A DNA stretch of 64,000 bases from RYN-230 sp963814645 (GCA_963814645.1 CAWFDX010000001.1:844661-908660); one strand, 5' to 3'. Shown: positions 1 to 8,958, counted from the stretch's first letter. Numbers and translations: made by a program. Notes: generated from the sequence alone by a model not told the origin.

Positions 1-387
1 ACGACAACGGCGGGTGCCGCCTTTCCCGCCGTCTGGGCCACCTTCTCCACCTGCGAGGGTGCGGTGTGCTGCCCGGTCCGCCTGATCTTCCGTTTCCTGC
101 GATGCCTGGGTACTGAAGTCACAAGGCTCCTCATGCCGGGGTTCGCCCGGTTACTGGGCATTGCTGCACCGTTCGCCGGGCCGGACGGTCCATTCCATCG
201 GCAGGATGCCAGCCGCCGAGGCCCGCCCGCAGTGAAACCGCACACTGAGCGCACTCGGGCTGCCGGAGGCACGAACAGGCACGAATCACGCGTATCACCG
301 CATGTCATTCTCATCTTTGGCCGCAACACTGCACCGCTGGCTCAGCGGGTGCCCCAGGGCACCCGGGTGACGGGTGGCTCCGCCAGA
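1..387. other. Unassigned left-edge region
   Basis: I recognise no gene here. The plus-strand frame of the following acetyltransferase stays open from base 1, but the translated residues are rich in Arg, Pro and Cys and show no domain, so I read it as non-coding or an artefact of high GC. A short minus-strand frame over bases 1-60 also reads plausibly but is cut by the window edge. Confidence 0.4.
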
Positions 388-936
388 ATGGCGGCGATGG
401 ATGCTGCCTGGCAGCCGCCCGCGCCGACCGGGTCTTGGACCGTGTCGCGGCGGCTCGTGCTGCGCCCGGTCCCGTGGGAGGCGGTGCAGGCTATCACCGC
501 GGGCCGCCGCCTACCCGGCTGGGCCGATGACTATCCCACCGAGGGTGACGCCGTGATCGCCGGCCTGCTGTTCCGCGCGGGCCCGGCCGCCTGGCCGGGG
601 GCCAACCAGGCCTGGGGGCACCGGCAGATAGTGGAGCGGGCTACCGGCCTGGTGGTCGGCGGGATCGGGTTCGCCGGCCCGCCCGGCGCGGCCGGCGAAG
701 TGGAGCTCGGCTACGGCATTGTGCCATCCCGGCAGGGCCGCGGGTACGCCACCGAGGCGGTGGCGGCCATGGTCGCAGTGGCCTGGGCCGACCCGGTGGT
801 GGAGGCGGTGGTGGCCAGCACCGCCCCAGGCAACCTGGCGTCCCAGCGGGTGCTGGAGAAGTCCGGTTTCCGGCTGGTGCCCGGGGCCAGTGACCAGGAC
901 GGGGAACTGCGCTACCGGATGCCCCGCTTGGGCTGA
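388..936 (+). CDS. GNAT family N-acetyltransferase (RimJ/RimL-like)
   Basis: A 182-residue acetyl-CoA-dependent N-acyltransferase; the acceptor is unknown. The N-terminus has the typical 'RLVLRPV' strand. The acetyl-CoA pyrophosphate loop is seen as RQGRGYATEA, preceded by ELGYGIVP. A C-terminal 'NLASQRVLEKSGF' is the usual last motif of the family. I chose the ATG at 388; the open frame runs much further upstream but without family features, and a second ATG at 397 is possible. There is no convincing ribosome binding site. The next gene begins 27 bases downstream on the same strand, so co-transcription is possible. Confidence 0.8.
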   Translation: MAAMDAAWQPPAPTGSWTVSRRLVLRPVPWEAVQAITAGRRLPGWADDYPTEGDAVIAGLLFRAGPAAWPGANQAWGHRQIVERATGLVVGGIGFAGPPGAAGEVELGYGIVPSRQGRGYATEAVAAMVAVAWADPVVEAVVASTAPGNLASQRVLEKSGFRLVPGASDQDGELRYRMPRLG

Positions 937-963
937 GGTTAGGATCTGCTCCGGGGGGACACC

Positions 964-1713
964 ATGACCAGCCCGGATGATGTGCTACGCGAACTGGGTG
1001 AGCTGGCCACCTCGCTTGGCCCGGCCATCCAGCCGGCCGGGACCGGGGAACTGCTCCGGTCGCTGGCCGAAACTGCCCGGCGGCTGTTCGGCGCGGCCGC
1101 CTGCTCGCTGGCCATGCTGAGCGCGGATGAGTCGGAGTTGCGCTATACGATCGCCGCTGGCGCGGGCGCTGACGAGGTGACCGGGATGCGGATCCCGTCC
1201 GCCCAGGGCATCGCCGGCTGGGTGGTGCAGTCCGGCCAGCCGATCGCGATCAGTGACCTGGCGAGCGACCCGCGCTTCGCCCGGGAAACCGCCGAGCAGA
1301 CCGGGTACGTCCCGCAGACCATCCTGGCCGTGCCAGTGCAGACCGCGCAGCAGATGCTCGGCGTGATCAGCTTGCTGGACCGCGACACAAGGCGGCCCGC
1401 CGCGGAGCAGGACATGGCGCTACTCGCTCTGTTCGCCGACCAGGCCGCGCTGGCCCTGGCTGGTGTCGAGGCGTTCAGCAGCCTGGGCCGGGTGCTACTG
1501 GCCGCCCTGGCCGACGCCGCGGCCAGCGCCGGCCTCGGCCGCGCGCTGCGCCAGGCCGCGGCGCGGCTGCCGGAGGCTGACCAGGATCTAGCCGAGCTGG
1601 CCGCCGCGTTCGCCACGCTGGCGCAGCATGGCCCGGCAGAACGCCAGTTGGCCCTCGCGGTGCTCCGGGACGTGGCCGAGTACGCCAAGAGGCGGTCGCC
1701 ACGGCCTCGCTAA
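964..1713 (+). CDS. GAF-domain sensor protein
   Basis: A 249-residue soluble protein with one GAF domain at about residues 25-165: an N-terminal helix followed by 'AACSLAML', 'GIAGWVVQSGQPIAISD', 'ILAVPV' and 'LGVISLLD'. GAF domains bind small ligands such as cyclic nucleotides, heme or other chromophores; the ligand cannot be read from the sequence. The last 80 residues are Ala- and Leu-rich helices without an output domain, so it probably acts through a partner. The start has a GGGGGGA ribosome site just upstream. It is followed after 26 bases by an intracellular subtilisin and then a Crp/Fnr regulator, which suggests one signalling operon. Confidence 0.8.
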   Translation: MTSPDDVLRELGELATSLGPAIQPAGTGELLRSLAETARRLFGAAACSLAMLSADESELRYTIAAGAGADEVTGMRIPSAQGIAGWVVQSGQPIAISDLASDPRFARETAEQTGYVPQTILAVPVQTAQQMLGVISLLDRDTRRPAAEQDMALLALFADQAALALAGVEAFSSLGRVLLAALADAAASAGLGRALRQAAARLPEADQDLAELAAAFATLAQHGPAERQLALAVLRDVAEYAKRRSPRPR

Positions 1714-1739
1714 GACCGGCATGGAGTGATGCCTTCGCC

Positions 1740-2534
1740 GTGCCCGCGCTGCGCCCGGTGCCCCGGATCAACCTGCCCATCGACAAGGACTGGGCCTGGG
1801 GCGGTGCGTCCGGGGCCGGGGTCACCGTGGCCGTGGTGGACAGCGGCATCGACGCCGATCACCCGGCGGTCGGCCGGGTAGACCGGGCGGTGCACTGGCG
1901 GTGGGATCCCGAGCGGGCTGTGGCGGTGAGCGCCGAGGGCGCTCACGAGGACCTGTTCGGGCATGGCACCGCGTGTGCTGGGATCATCCGGCGGGCTGCC
2001 CCGGATGTGACGCTGTGGTCGGTCCGGGTGCTGGGCAGTCGGCTGACCGGCAAGGGGGTGGTCTTCGCGGCCGGCCTGCGCTGGGCCATTGCCCAGGGCG
2101 CCCGGGTCATCAACCTGTCGCTCAGCACCAGCCGCGAGGACTACGCCGAAATGTTCCACAACATCGCCGACGAGGCCGCGTTCGCCGGCGTGCTGCTGGT
2201 CTGCGCGACCAACAACGTCCCGGCCCCGACGTATCCGGCCCAGTTCTCCTCGGTCATCTCGGTCGCCGCGCACGACGGGCAGGACCCGTTCGCGCTGGAC
2301 GCCAACCCAGCCCCGCCGGCCGACTTCGGCGCACCCGGCATAGACGTCGAGGTGCCCTGGCTGTCCGGCGGCAGCATCGTGGCCACCGGCAACTCGTTCG
2401 CCGCACCGCACATCACCGGGCTGATTGCCCGGATGCTCAGCAAGCACCCCCAGCTCGCCCCGTACGAGGTCAAGACCCTGCTGCGCGCGGTGGCCAGCAA
2501 TGCCGTCCGCGGGGAGACCTGCGATGACGGCTGA
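1740..2534 (+). CDS. Intracellular subtilisin-like serine protease (S8)
   Basis: A 264-residue S8 peptidase without signal peptide, propeptide or membrane anchor, so it is expected in the cytoplasm. The triad is complete: Asp34 in VVDSGID, His75 in FGHGTACAGI and Ser219 in TGNSFAAPH. The oxyanion-hole Asn lies in CATNN (158-159). The usual 'GTS' before the nucleophile is 'GNS'. It is about the size of a bare catalytic core. Translation starts at GTG 1740, since earlier ATGs are out of frame. The 3' end overlaps the following Crp/Fnr gene by 11 bases, which argues for translational coupling. The natural substrate is unknown; a small repeat protein is encoded 0.8 kb downstream. Confidence 0.85.
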   Translation: MPALRPVPRINLPIDKDWAWGGASGAGVTVAVVDSGIDADHPAVGRVDRAVHWRWDPERAVAVSAEGAHEDLFGHGTACAGIIRRAAPDVTLWSVRVLGSRLTGKGVVFAAGLRWAIAQGARVINLSLSTSREDYAEMFHNIADEAAFAGVLLVCATNNVPAPTYPAQFSSVISVAAHDGQDPFALDANPAPPADFGAPGIDVEVPWLSGGSIVATGNSFAAPHITGLIARMLSKHPQLAPYEVKTLLRAVASNAVRGETCDDG

Positions 2535-3210
2535 GTTGACCGGCGTGCTGCGGCAGACCGACTTTATGGGTGCGCTGCCCGACGCGGACCTGTCGGCCAT
2601 TGCCGCGACGGCCAGGCTGCGCACGTTCCGCCGCGGTCAGGTCGTGTTCAGCGCCGGTGACCCGGGCGACACCTTGATCGTGGTGGTCTCCGGGCGGGTC
2701 AAGGTGGTGGTCCGCTCCGCCGACGGCGCCGAGCTGACGCTGACCGTCATCCCGCCGCACGGCGTGTTCGGGGAGCTCAGCGTGGCCGACAGCGGTCCGC
2801 GGTCGGCAGACGCGGAGACTCTGGAGGAGAGCCGGCTGCTACTCATTCCGCGGGAGACGATCCAGCAGGTCTGCGCGCATCAGCCAGTGCTGGCCCAGGC
2901 GCTGACCGGGGCGCTCGCCGCGACGCTGCGGCGGCTCACCGAAGCCGCCTCCGATCTGGTCTTCCTGGACCTGCCCCGGCGGGTGGCCAAGGTACTGCTC
3001 GGCCAGCCGCGGGGTGCTGACGGCCGGATCCGCAGCACGATGAGGCAGGAAGAGCTGGCCCATCAGGCGGGCAGCACCCGGCAGAGCGTCAACGCGGCGC
3101 TGCGCGGGTTCGAGCGGCGCGGCTGGGTTCAGTTGCACGACCGGGCCGTGACCGTGCGAGATGAAGCAGCTCTCAGCCGGTTTGCCCGCGACGAAATGTC
3201 GGCAAGCTGA
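2524..3210 (+). CDS. Crp/Fnr family transcriptional regulator
   Basis: A 228-residue regulator with an N-terminal cyclic-nucleotide-binding fold (about residues 8-125) and a C-terminal winged helix (about 172-203, 'RQEELAHQAGSTRQSVNAAL'). The phosphate-binding cassette reads FGELSVADSGPRSADAE, with Glu84 and Arg93, the two residues that contact the cyclic nucleotide; the Thr/Ser normally found after Arg is shifted to SAD, so ligand affinity is open. The start is the ATG at 2524, inside the end of the protease gene. It sits 0.5 kb before a run of cyclases and cNMP receptors, so it is the natural transcriptional output of that signal, though direct evidence is lacking. Confidence 0.85.
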   Translation: MTAELTGVLRQTDFMGALPDADLSAIAATARLRTFRRGQVVFSAGDPGDTLIVVVSGRVKVVVRSADGAELTLTVIPPHGVFGELSVADSGPRSADAETLEESRLLLIPRETIQQVCAHQPVLAQALTGALAATLRRLTEAASDLVFLDLPRRVAKVLLGQPRGADGRIRSTMRQEELAHQAGSTRQSVNAALRGFERRGWVQLHDRAVTVRDEAALSRFARDEMSAS

Positions 3211-3310
3211 CAGTTGACGTGTCGGCTGGCTGACTGACGGCCAGCCCGGGGTGCGCCACGCTGGGGGCAGCTGGACATTCCGCAAGACGCGGCTACCGGG
3301 GAGGAACACC

Positions 3311-3550
3311 ATGACCGAGCACAACCAGAACCCAGCCGTCACCGGCGACACCGAAGGTCACGGCCGGGGGAATCCCGCGGATGACGTGGCGAACCCGGAC
3401 AGCGTGGATGACGTCGAGGGCCACACCAGGCGGCCTGCCATGGACGTCGGTGATGAGGACGACACCCAGGGTCACGTCAGGGCGCGCGGGATCCCCACCG
3501 ACCAGGACGACGAGGACGACGTCGAGGGCCACTTCAGGAAGCCACGCTGA
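3311..3550 (+). CDS. Small acidic protein with four 'EGH' repeats
   Basis: A 79-residue, strongly acidic and hydrophilic protein that I do not recognise. It consists of four imperfect repeats with the core [DE]D[TV][EQ]GHxR: DTEGHGR, DDVEGHTR, DDTQGHVR and DDVEGHFR, each followed by Pro- and Arg-containing spacers. There is no signal peptide or membrane segment. The ATG at 3311 follows a clear GGGAGGA ribosome site, and codon use matches its neighbours, so I believe it is translated. Regularly spaced acid-Gly-His clusters could bind a metal; a repeated ribosomal-peptide precursor cut by the nearby subtilisin is another possibility. Both are guesses. Confidence 0.65.
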   Translation: MTEHNQNPAVTGDTEGHGRGNPADDVANPDSVDDVEGHTRRPAMDVGDEDDTQGHVRARGIPTDQDDEDDVEGHFRKPR

Positions 3551-3564
3551 GCCAGCGCCCGTCC

Positions 3565-3603
3565 GGGGCAGGCCGGCCTGCGTCTAGGGGCAGGCCGGCC
3601 TGC
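3565..3603. repeat. Tandem palindromes after the repeat-protein gene
   Basis: Two direct copies of GGGGCAGGCCGGCCTGC lie at 3565-3581 and 3587-3603, five bases apart. Each contains the perfect 14-base palindrome GCAGGCCGGCCTGC. They could form strong hairpins and end the upstream transcript, though no T-run follows, or serve as a paired operator for the cyclase gene that starts about 80 bases later. Confidence 0.6.
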
Positions 3604-3672
3604 CGCGACTTACCGCAACTCGGGCCGCTACTTACCGGTTCATGGGACTGGGCTAAACCGAAGTTCCGGTCT

Positions 3673-3678
3673 TAAGGT
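3673..3678 (+). promoter_or_regulatory. -10 element of a leaderless promoter for the first cyclase
   Basis: TAAGGT ends six bases before the GTG start codon at 3685. This is the spacing that puts the transcript start on the start codon. No Shine-Dalgarno sequence is present. The same arrangement, including GTTGCCTGGTG, precedes the paralog at 8999. Confidence 0.6.
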
Positions 3679-3684
3679 TGCCTG

Positions 3685-6600
3685 GTGGAGAGCTGCGCGC
3701 GGTGCGGCGCGTCTCTGGGGGCGGACGACCGATTCTGTGGGGATTGCGGCACGCCCCTGGTGGCATGCCCGGCGTGCGGCGAACCAGCCACCGCAGGCAA
3801 GCGCTTCTGCCGCGCCTGCGGCACCGCGTTGCCCGGGGTCCCGGCAGCGCTTCAGAGCACCGCGACCAGGCCAGCACCGGGCGCTCCGGCGCCGGCCGTC
3901 CCGCCGGGTCAGGACCGGGTGGCCGAGCGGCGGGTCTGTTCGGTGCTGTTCTGCGATGTGGTCGGGTTCACCCCGCTGTCCGAGTCGCGGGATCCAGAGG
4001 CGGTGCGTGAGCTACTGTCCCGGTACTTTGAGGTGGCCCGGACGGTCATCGGCCGGTATGGCGGGGTGGTGGAGAAGTTCATCGGGGACGCGGTGATGGC
4101 GGTGTGGGGGGCGCCGGTCGCCGCCGAAGGGGACACCGAACGGGCCGTCCGGGCCGCGCTGGACCTGGTCACCTCGGTGGCGGAACTCGGCGCCGAGACG
4201 GGGGTGCCCGCTCTGGCCGTCCGGGCCGGCGTGGTCACCGGCGAGGTGGCGGTCACTCTCGGGGCGGTCGGCGAGGGCATGGTGGCCGGGGATGTGGTGA
4301 ACACCGCAGCCCGGGTGCAGTCGGTGGCCGAGCCGGGTCAGGTGCTAGTGGACGCGGCCACGCAGCGGCTGGCGGTCGACGGGGTCGGGTTCGCCGCGGT
4401 GGGGGAGCACTCGCTCAAAGGTAAAGCCGAGCCAGTGCCGCTGTGGCGGGCGATCAGGGTGCTGTCCGGGGTGGGCGGCCTCAAGCGGCTGGACGGGCTG
4501 GAAGCACCGCTGATTGGCCGGGATGCCGAGCTGCGCACGGTCAAAGACCTGTTTCACGCCGCGGCCGAACGCCGGGTACCCCGGCTGGTGCTGGTGTCCG
4601 GGCCGGCCGGGGTGGGCAAGTCCCGGCTGGGCTGGGAGTTCGACAAGTATGCCGACGGCCTGGCGGAGTCGATGTGGTGGCACCGGGGACGGTGTCTGGC
4701 CTATGGCGACGGAGTGGCCTTCTGGGCGCTGGCCGAGATCGTCCGGCAGCGGCTCGGCATCGCCGAAGAAGACAGCGCCGAAACGGCCGCCCAGAAACTA
4801 GCGTCTGGCCTGGCGGAATACGTCCCCGATCCGGCGGAGCGGGGCTACATCGGCGCCCGGCTCGGCCGGCTGCTTGGCGTCAGCGGCGCAGGGGACAGCG
4901 GGGAGCCGTTGGCGCGGCAGGAGCTGTTCGCCGGGTGGCGGCTGTTCCTGGAACGCCTCGCCGCCGTCTACCCCGTAGTGCTGTTGATCGAGGACGCCCA
5001 GCACGCCGACGCGGGCCTGCTGGACTTCCTCGACTACCTCGTCGACTGGGCTCGTGACCTGCCCATCTACATCCTGGTATTCGCCCGGCCGGAACTCGGT
5101 ACCGCCCGGCCGCGGTTCGGCGCCGGCCGCAACCGCATCACGCTCACCCTGGACCCGCTGGACCCGGCGTCGATGGACCAGTTGGTCGACGCACTGGTCC
5201 CGGAGATGCCGCCGTCCGCCCGCCAGGCGGTGACCAGGCAGGCGCAGGGCATCCCGCTGTTCGCGGTGGAGACAGTGCGCGCGCTCATCGACCGGGACAT
5301 CGTGCAGCCGGTGGAAGGGGTGTACCGGCTGGTCGGTAACGTCGGCGAACTCGCCGTGCCGGACAGCCTGCACGCACTCCTCGCCGCCCGGCTCGATGCC
5401 CTGGACCCGCAGGTCCGGCGGCTGGTCACCGATGCCGCGGTACTGGGCGCCAGCTTCCCGGCCGAGGCGTTGATCGCAGTGTCCGGGCAGGACGAGTCCC
5501 AGGTGCGGGCCGCCCTGGACGAACTGGTGCGCCGGGAGGTGCTCACCGTCTCCGCGGAACCGCGTTCCCCGGAACGGGGTAGCTACCAGTTCGCCCAGGA
5601 GATGCTCCGGCAGGTGGCCTACGACACCCTGTCCCGGCGGGACCGCAAGGGCCGCCACCTCGCGGTGGCTGGACATCTGCGGGCCGCCTTTCCCGGGGAC
5701 GGTGAAGAAGTAATCGATGTCATCGCCCGGCACTACCTGGACGCGCTCAACGCCATGCCGGACGATCCGGATACCGCCGAGATCCGCGGTCAGGCCATCG
5801 CCGCGCTGATCCGTGCCGCGGAACGGGCCGAGCGCACCGGTGCTCCCGACCTGGCTAGCACGAGCTACGCCGGTGCCGCCGGGTTGACCTCAGCCGGGGC
5901 CGTGGGCAGGTTGGAAGCGGTGGGCGGGCCGTCCGCAGGGATAACGCTGGGCGACTCGTCCGCAGGGGTGCTGTGGGAGCGGGCTGCGCAGGCCGCCCTC
6001 ATGGCTGGGCACTACCCGCCAGCCATCGAGCAGGCGGGCCAGGCCCGGGACTGGTACCTGGAGCGCGGCGAGACCCGGGCGGCCGCCAGGACGCAGGCCA
6101 TCGCGGGTGAAGCACTGCAGTTCTGGGGCCGTCTGGCCGAGGCACGTGACCAGCTCAGCTCCGCCGTGGATGTCCTCCGCGCGGATCCGGACACCGACAC
6201 CGTCCATGCCCTGGGGCAGCTCGCTATCGTCGAGGTGTTCGCCGGCCTGCCTGATGCGGACCGGCTCAGCACCGAAGCACTGACGCTCGGCCAGGCGCTC
6301 GGCGTCGGCCCTCGCCAGCTCAGCGGTCTGCTCCTCACCCGCGGCATCTACCTGGACTTGGCTGAGCGGCGTCCAGAGGCGATCGCCTACCTTCAGGAAA
6401 GCGCGCGGCTCGCCGCGAAGATCGGCGAGAACTTCCTCGTGGGCCGGGCGTTGCTGAACCTGGCTGACGCGCTGAGCGCCACCGACGCGGGAGCAGCCCA
6501 GGAGGCGGCTGGCGCCGCCGTTGAGCGCCTGCGCCGGACCGGTGCCCGAGATTACCTTGCGTTCGCCATCGCGAACCTGGTCCAGGCACTGTTGGCCCTC

Positions 6601-7305
6601 GGGGACTGGGACGCGGCCGAGCAGGAGCTCGGCCAGGCAATCGAGTCGGACGTATCGGCCGACATCGTGTCCTGTCACATTGCCTGGCTGGCGGCGCTGC
6701 GCGGCGATGCCGCCACCGCTGAGTCCCAGATGGCAGGCCTAGGAGACATGCGGGTCAGCGAAAACTCCCAGGACAAGGTCACGCTGCTGCTATTGCGCGC
6801 CTTGAGCGCCGCGGCCCGCCGCCAGCCGGAGAACGCGCTCCGCCACGCCCGGGCCATGCTCGATCATGTGCCCGACGTTGGGATCAGCCACGAATGCGTC
6901 CGGTGGGGCTGGCCGCTGGCCGCAAGGGCCGCCCATGAGCTGGCTGACACGGCCGCGATCGATGATCTGGTGGCACTGCTCGACGGCTACCCACCTGGCT
7001 ACCTCGCCCCCATGTTGCTGGCCGAGCGCGACCTTGTGCGGGCTCGCCGCAGCGCAGGTGGCGGCCACGACGACGCCGCGGCCGCCTTCGCCGCCGCGAT
7101 CAGTGGCCTCCGCGAGATGAGCATCCCGTATCACCTCGCGCACGGCCTGCTCGACTACGCCGAGTACCTGGCCGGCCAGGGCGACGCAGAGGCCGCCGGG
7201 CAGGCCACTGCGGAGGCCCGCGGCATCGCCGAGCGGCTGGGCTGCCAGCCGCTGCTGAATCGTGCGGCCGCGATTACGGCCGCCCCATCGCGGCAACGAG
7301 CCTGA
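3685..7305 (+). CDS. Zinc-ribbon class III nucleotidyl cyclase fused to STAND ATPase and TPR region (copy 1)
   Basis: A 1206-residue cytoplasmic signalling enzyme. Residues 4-45 form two zinc ribbons with CxxC pairs at 4/7, 18/21, 28/31 and 42/45. Residues 81-250 are a class III cyclase: metal Asp91 (FCDVVGFT) and Asp135 (KFIGD), Lys131, Asn206 and Arg210 are all present, so catalysis is expected. The position that selects adenine (Asp in canonical cyclases) is Met199. A STAND/AAA ATPase follows, with Walker A GPAGVGKS near 306-313 and Walker B LLIEDAQHAD near 433-442. The C-terminal 500 residues are helical TPR-like repeats. Known relatives are the mycobacterial cyclase-ATPase proteins. The stop codon is directly followed by the ATG of a cNMP-binding transporter. 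It is paralogous along its whole length to the gene at 8999. Confidence 0.9.
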   Translation: MESCARCGASLGADDRFCGDCGTPLVACPACGEPATAGKRFCRACGTALPGVPAALQSTATRPAPGAPAPAVPPGQDRVAERRVCSVLFCDVVGFTPLSESRDPEAVRELLSRYFEVARTVIGRYGGVVEKFIGDAVMAVWGAPVAAEGDTERAVRAALDLVTSVAELGAETGVPALAVRAGVVTGEVAVTLGAVGEGMVAGDVVNTAARVQSVAEPGQVLVDAATQRLAVDGVGFAAVGEHSLKGKAEPVPLWRAIRVLSGVGGLKRLDGLEAPLIGRDAELRTVKDLFHAAAERRVPRLVLVSGPAGVGKSRLGWEFDKYADGLAESMWWHRGRCLAYGDGVAFWALAEIVRQRLGIAEEDSAETAAQKLASGLAEYVPDPAERGYIGARLGRLLGVSGAGDSGEPLARQELFAGWRLFLERLAAVYPVVLLIEDAQHADAGLLDFLDYLVDWARDLPIYILVFARPELGTARPRFGAGRNRITLTLDPLDPASMDQLVDALVPEMPPSARQAVTRQAQGIPLFAVETVRALIDRDIVQPVEGVYRLVGNVGELAVPDSLHALLAARLDALDPQVRRLVTDAAVLGASFPAEALIAVSGQDESQVRAALDELVRREVLTVSAEPRSPERGSYQFAQEMLRQVAYDTLSRRDRKGRHLAVAGHLRAAFPGDGEEVIDVIARHYLDALNAMPDDPDTAEIRGQAIAALIRAAERAERTGAPDLASTSYAGAAGLTSAGAVGRLEAVGGPSAGITLGDSSAGVLWERAAQAALMAGHYPPAIEQAGQARDWYLERGETRAAARTQAIAGEALQFWGRLAEARDQLSSAVDVLRADPDTDTVHALGQLAIVEVFAGLPDADRLSTEALTLGQALGVGPRQLSGLLLTRGIYLDLAERRPEAIAYLQESARLAAKIGENFLVGRALLNLADALSATDAGAAQEAAGAAVERLRRTGARDYLAFAIANLVQALLALGDWDAAEQELGQAIESDVSADIVSCHIAWLAALRGDAATAESQMAGLGDMRVSENSQDKVTLLLLRALSAAARRQPENALRHARAMLDHVPDVGISHECVRWGWPLAARAAHELADTAAIDDLVALLDGYPPGYLAPMLLAERDLVRARRSAGGGHDDAAAAFAAAISGLREMSIPYHLAHGLLDYAEYLAGQGDAEAAGQATAEARGIAERLGCQPLLNRAAAITAAPSRQRA

Positions 7306-8958
7306 ATGGCGGCGGGGGGCCGGTACCGCGACGCGCTGCGCCACCGCGACCTGCGGTTGCTCATCGCCTCATTCCTCGTCAACCAGGTGGGCAGCTGGTC
7401 CTACCTGGTGGTGATCGCGGTGTACGTCTTTGACCGCACCCACTCCACCCAGTGGCTGGCGGCGCTGGGGGTCTGCCGGTGGGCGCCCGGCCTGTTGCTG
7501 GCCAGCTACGGTGGCGTGCTGGCCGACCGCTACGAGCGGATCACCGTGCTGATCGTCTCGTCGCTGGCCAGCGCGGTACTGATGACCGGAATGGCGGTCG
7601 TGGTGGCGGCTGACGCTCCAGTCGGGCTGGTGCTCGCGCTCTCCGCCCTCGCCTCGGTGGCGGTGACGCCCTACCAGCCGGCCGCGGGCGCGCTCACCCC
7701 CGACGTGGTCGGCGAGCGGGACCTGGCTGCGGCCAACTCCATCTTCTCGGCGCTGGAAAACCTGGTCGTGGTGATCGGGCCGGGCATCGGCGGCCTGCTG
7801 CTGCTCACCGGCCGCCCAGTCATCGGCGTCGCCATCAACGCGGCCAGCTTCGCCGTGGCGGCCGCGATCACCGGCCGGCTGCGGGTCCGCTCCCGCGGCG
7901 GCGGGGCGGCCGAGGGCAGCACCCTCCAGCAGTTGGCCGCCGGGTTCAAGGCCCTGGCCGCGCGGCCAGTGGCGGTGGCCATCATCTCGTTCGCCGCGCT
8001 CGACTCCGCCGTCTACGGGGCGAGCACCGTGCTGTACGTCCCGCTGTCGATCCGGCTGGGCACCGGCACCGACGGCTACGGTTACCTGCTGGCCGCCAGC
8101 GCTCTCGGCGGCGTTCTCGGTGCCGGCCTGGCCAACCGGCTGAGCGGCACCGGCCGCCTGGCCCCGGTCATCATGGGCAGCATCTGCCTGCAGGCCCTGC
8201 CGTTCCTGGTCACCATCCCGGTCCGCTCGGCCGCGCTGGCCGCTGTCCTGCAGGCCATCTCCGGCGTCGGGATGATCATCGTGGACGTGCTGGCCCTCAC
8301 CAGCCTGCAGCGCGACCTGCCGGGCAGCGTGCTCAGCCGGGTTCTCGGCATCTTCGACACGCTGGTGCTGGGCGGCATCCTGCTGGCCAGCGTGGCCACC
8401 GGCATCCTGCTCGCCCACACCAGCATCGTGGTCGCGCTGGTCGTGGTGGGCGCCGGGGTCCCGGTCATCGCACTGCTCGGGCTGCCCGCGCTGCTCCGGG
8501 CCGACCGCACCTCGGCCCGGGTCGCCGCCCGGCTGCGGCCCCGGGTCAGCCTGCTGTCCAGGCTTGACCTGCTGACTGACGCGGACCGGGCCACCCTGGA
8601 GCGGCTGGCCGCGGTGGCCGAGGAGGTCGAGGTGCCCGCGGGCGGCATAGTGATCCGCCAGGGTGAGCCGGCCGATGCGCTGTGGGTCCTGCTCCGCGGC
8701 GAACTGGCGGTGTGTATCACCGCTGCTGGCTCCGCGCCGCGCGAACTCGCCCCGGTGACCGCGCCCGGCTACGTCGGCGAAGTCGGCCTGCTCAAGGGCA
8801 TCCCTCGCACGGCCACCGTGCGGGCCAGCCAGGACAGTACGCTGCTGCGGATCGGCGGCGCGGACTTCCTGGCTGCCATGGAGGCCGGCCGCAGCCCGTC
8901 GCTGCTCGCGGTGGCCGGCGCCCGGCTGGCCCGCGCTCCCGGGCCACAGCCGGCCTAG
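7306..8958 (+). CDS. MFS transporter with C-terminal cyclic-nucleotide-binding domain
   Basis: A 550-residue fusion. Residues 1-400 are a twelve-helix major facilitator, with LADRYERI in the loop between helices 2 and 3. Residues about 423-540 are a cNMP-binding domain; its cassette YVGEVGLLKGIPRTATV keeps Glu492 and Arg501, the ligand contacts, so binding should be possible. Mycobacterium tuberculosis Rv3239c and Rv3728 are known MFS-cNMP fusions, so the architecture has precedent. Here the ATG at 7306 abuts the TGA of a nucleotidyl cyclase with no gap, which strongly suggests translational coupling of maker and receiver. The transported substrate is unknown. Confidence 0.9.
   Translation: MAAGGRYRDALRHRDLRLLIASFLVNQVGSWSYLVVIAVYVFDRTHSTQWLAALGVCRWAPGLLLASYGGVLADRYERITVLIVSSLASAVLMTGMAVVVAADAPVGLVLALSALASVAVTPYQPAAGALTPDVVGERDLAAANSIFSALENLVVVIGPGIGGLLLLTGRPVIGVAINAASFAVAAAITGRLRVRSRGGGAAEGSTLQQLAAGFKALAARPVAVAIISFAALDSAVYGASTVLYVPLSIRLGTGTDGYGYLLAASALGGVLGAGLANRLSGTGRLAPVIMGSICLQALPFLVTIPVRSAALAAVLQAISGVGMIIVDVLALTSLQRDLPGSVLSRVLGIFDTLVLGGILLASVATGILLAHTSIVVALVVVGAGVPVIALLGLPALLRADRTSARVAARLRPRVSLLSRLDLLTDADRATLERLAAVAEEVEVPAGGIVIRQGEPADALWVLLRGELAVCITAAGSAPRELAPVTAPGYVGEVGLLKGIPRTATVRASQDSTLLRIGGADFLAAMEAGRSPSLLAVAGARLARAPGPQPA

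Noticed and set aside
3565..3603. Insertion-sequence end or attachment site
   Set aside because: There is no transposase or integrase gene in the window and no target duplication.
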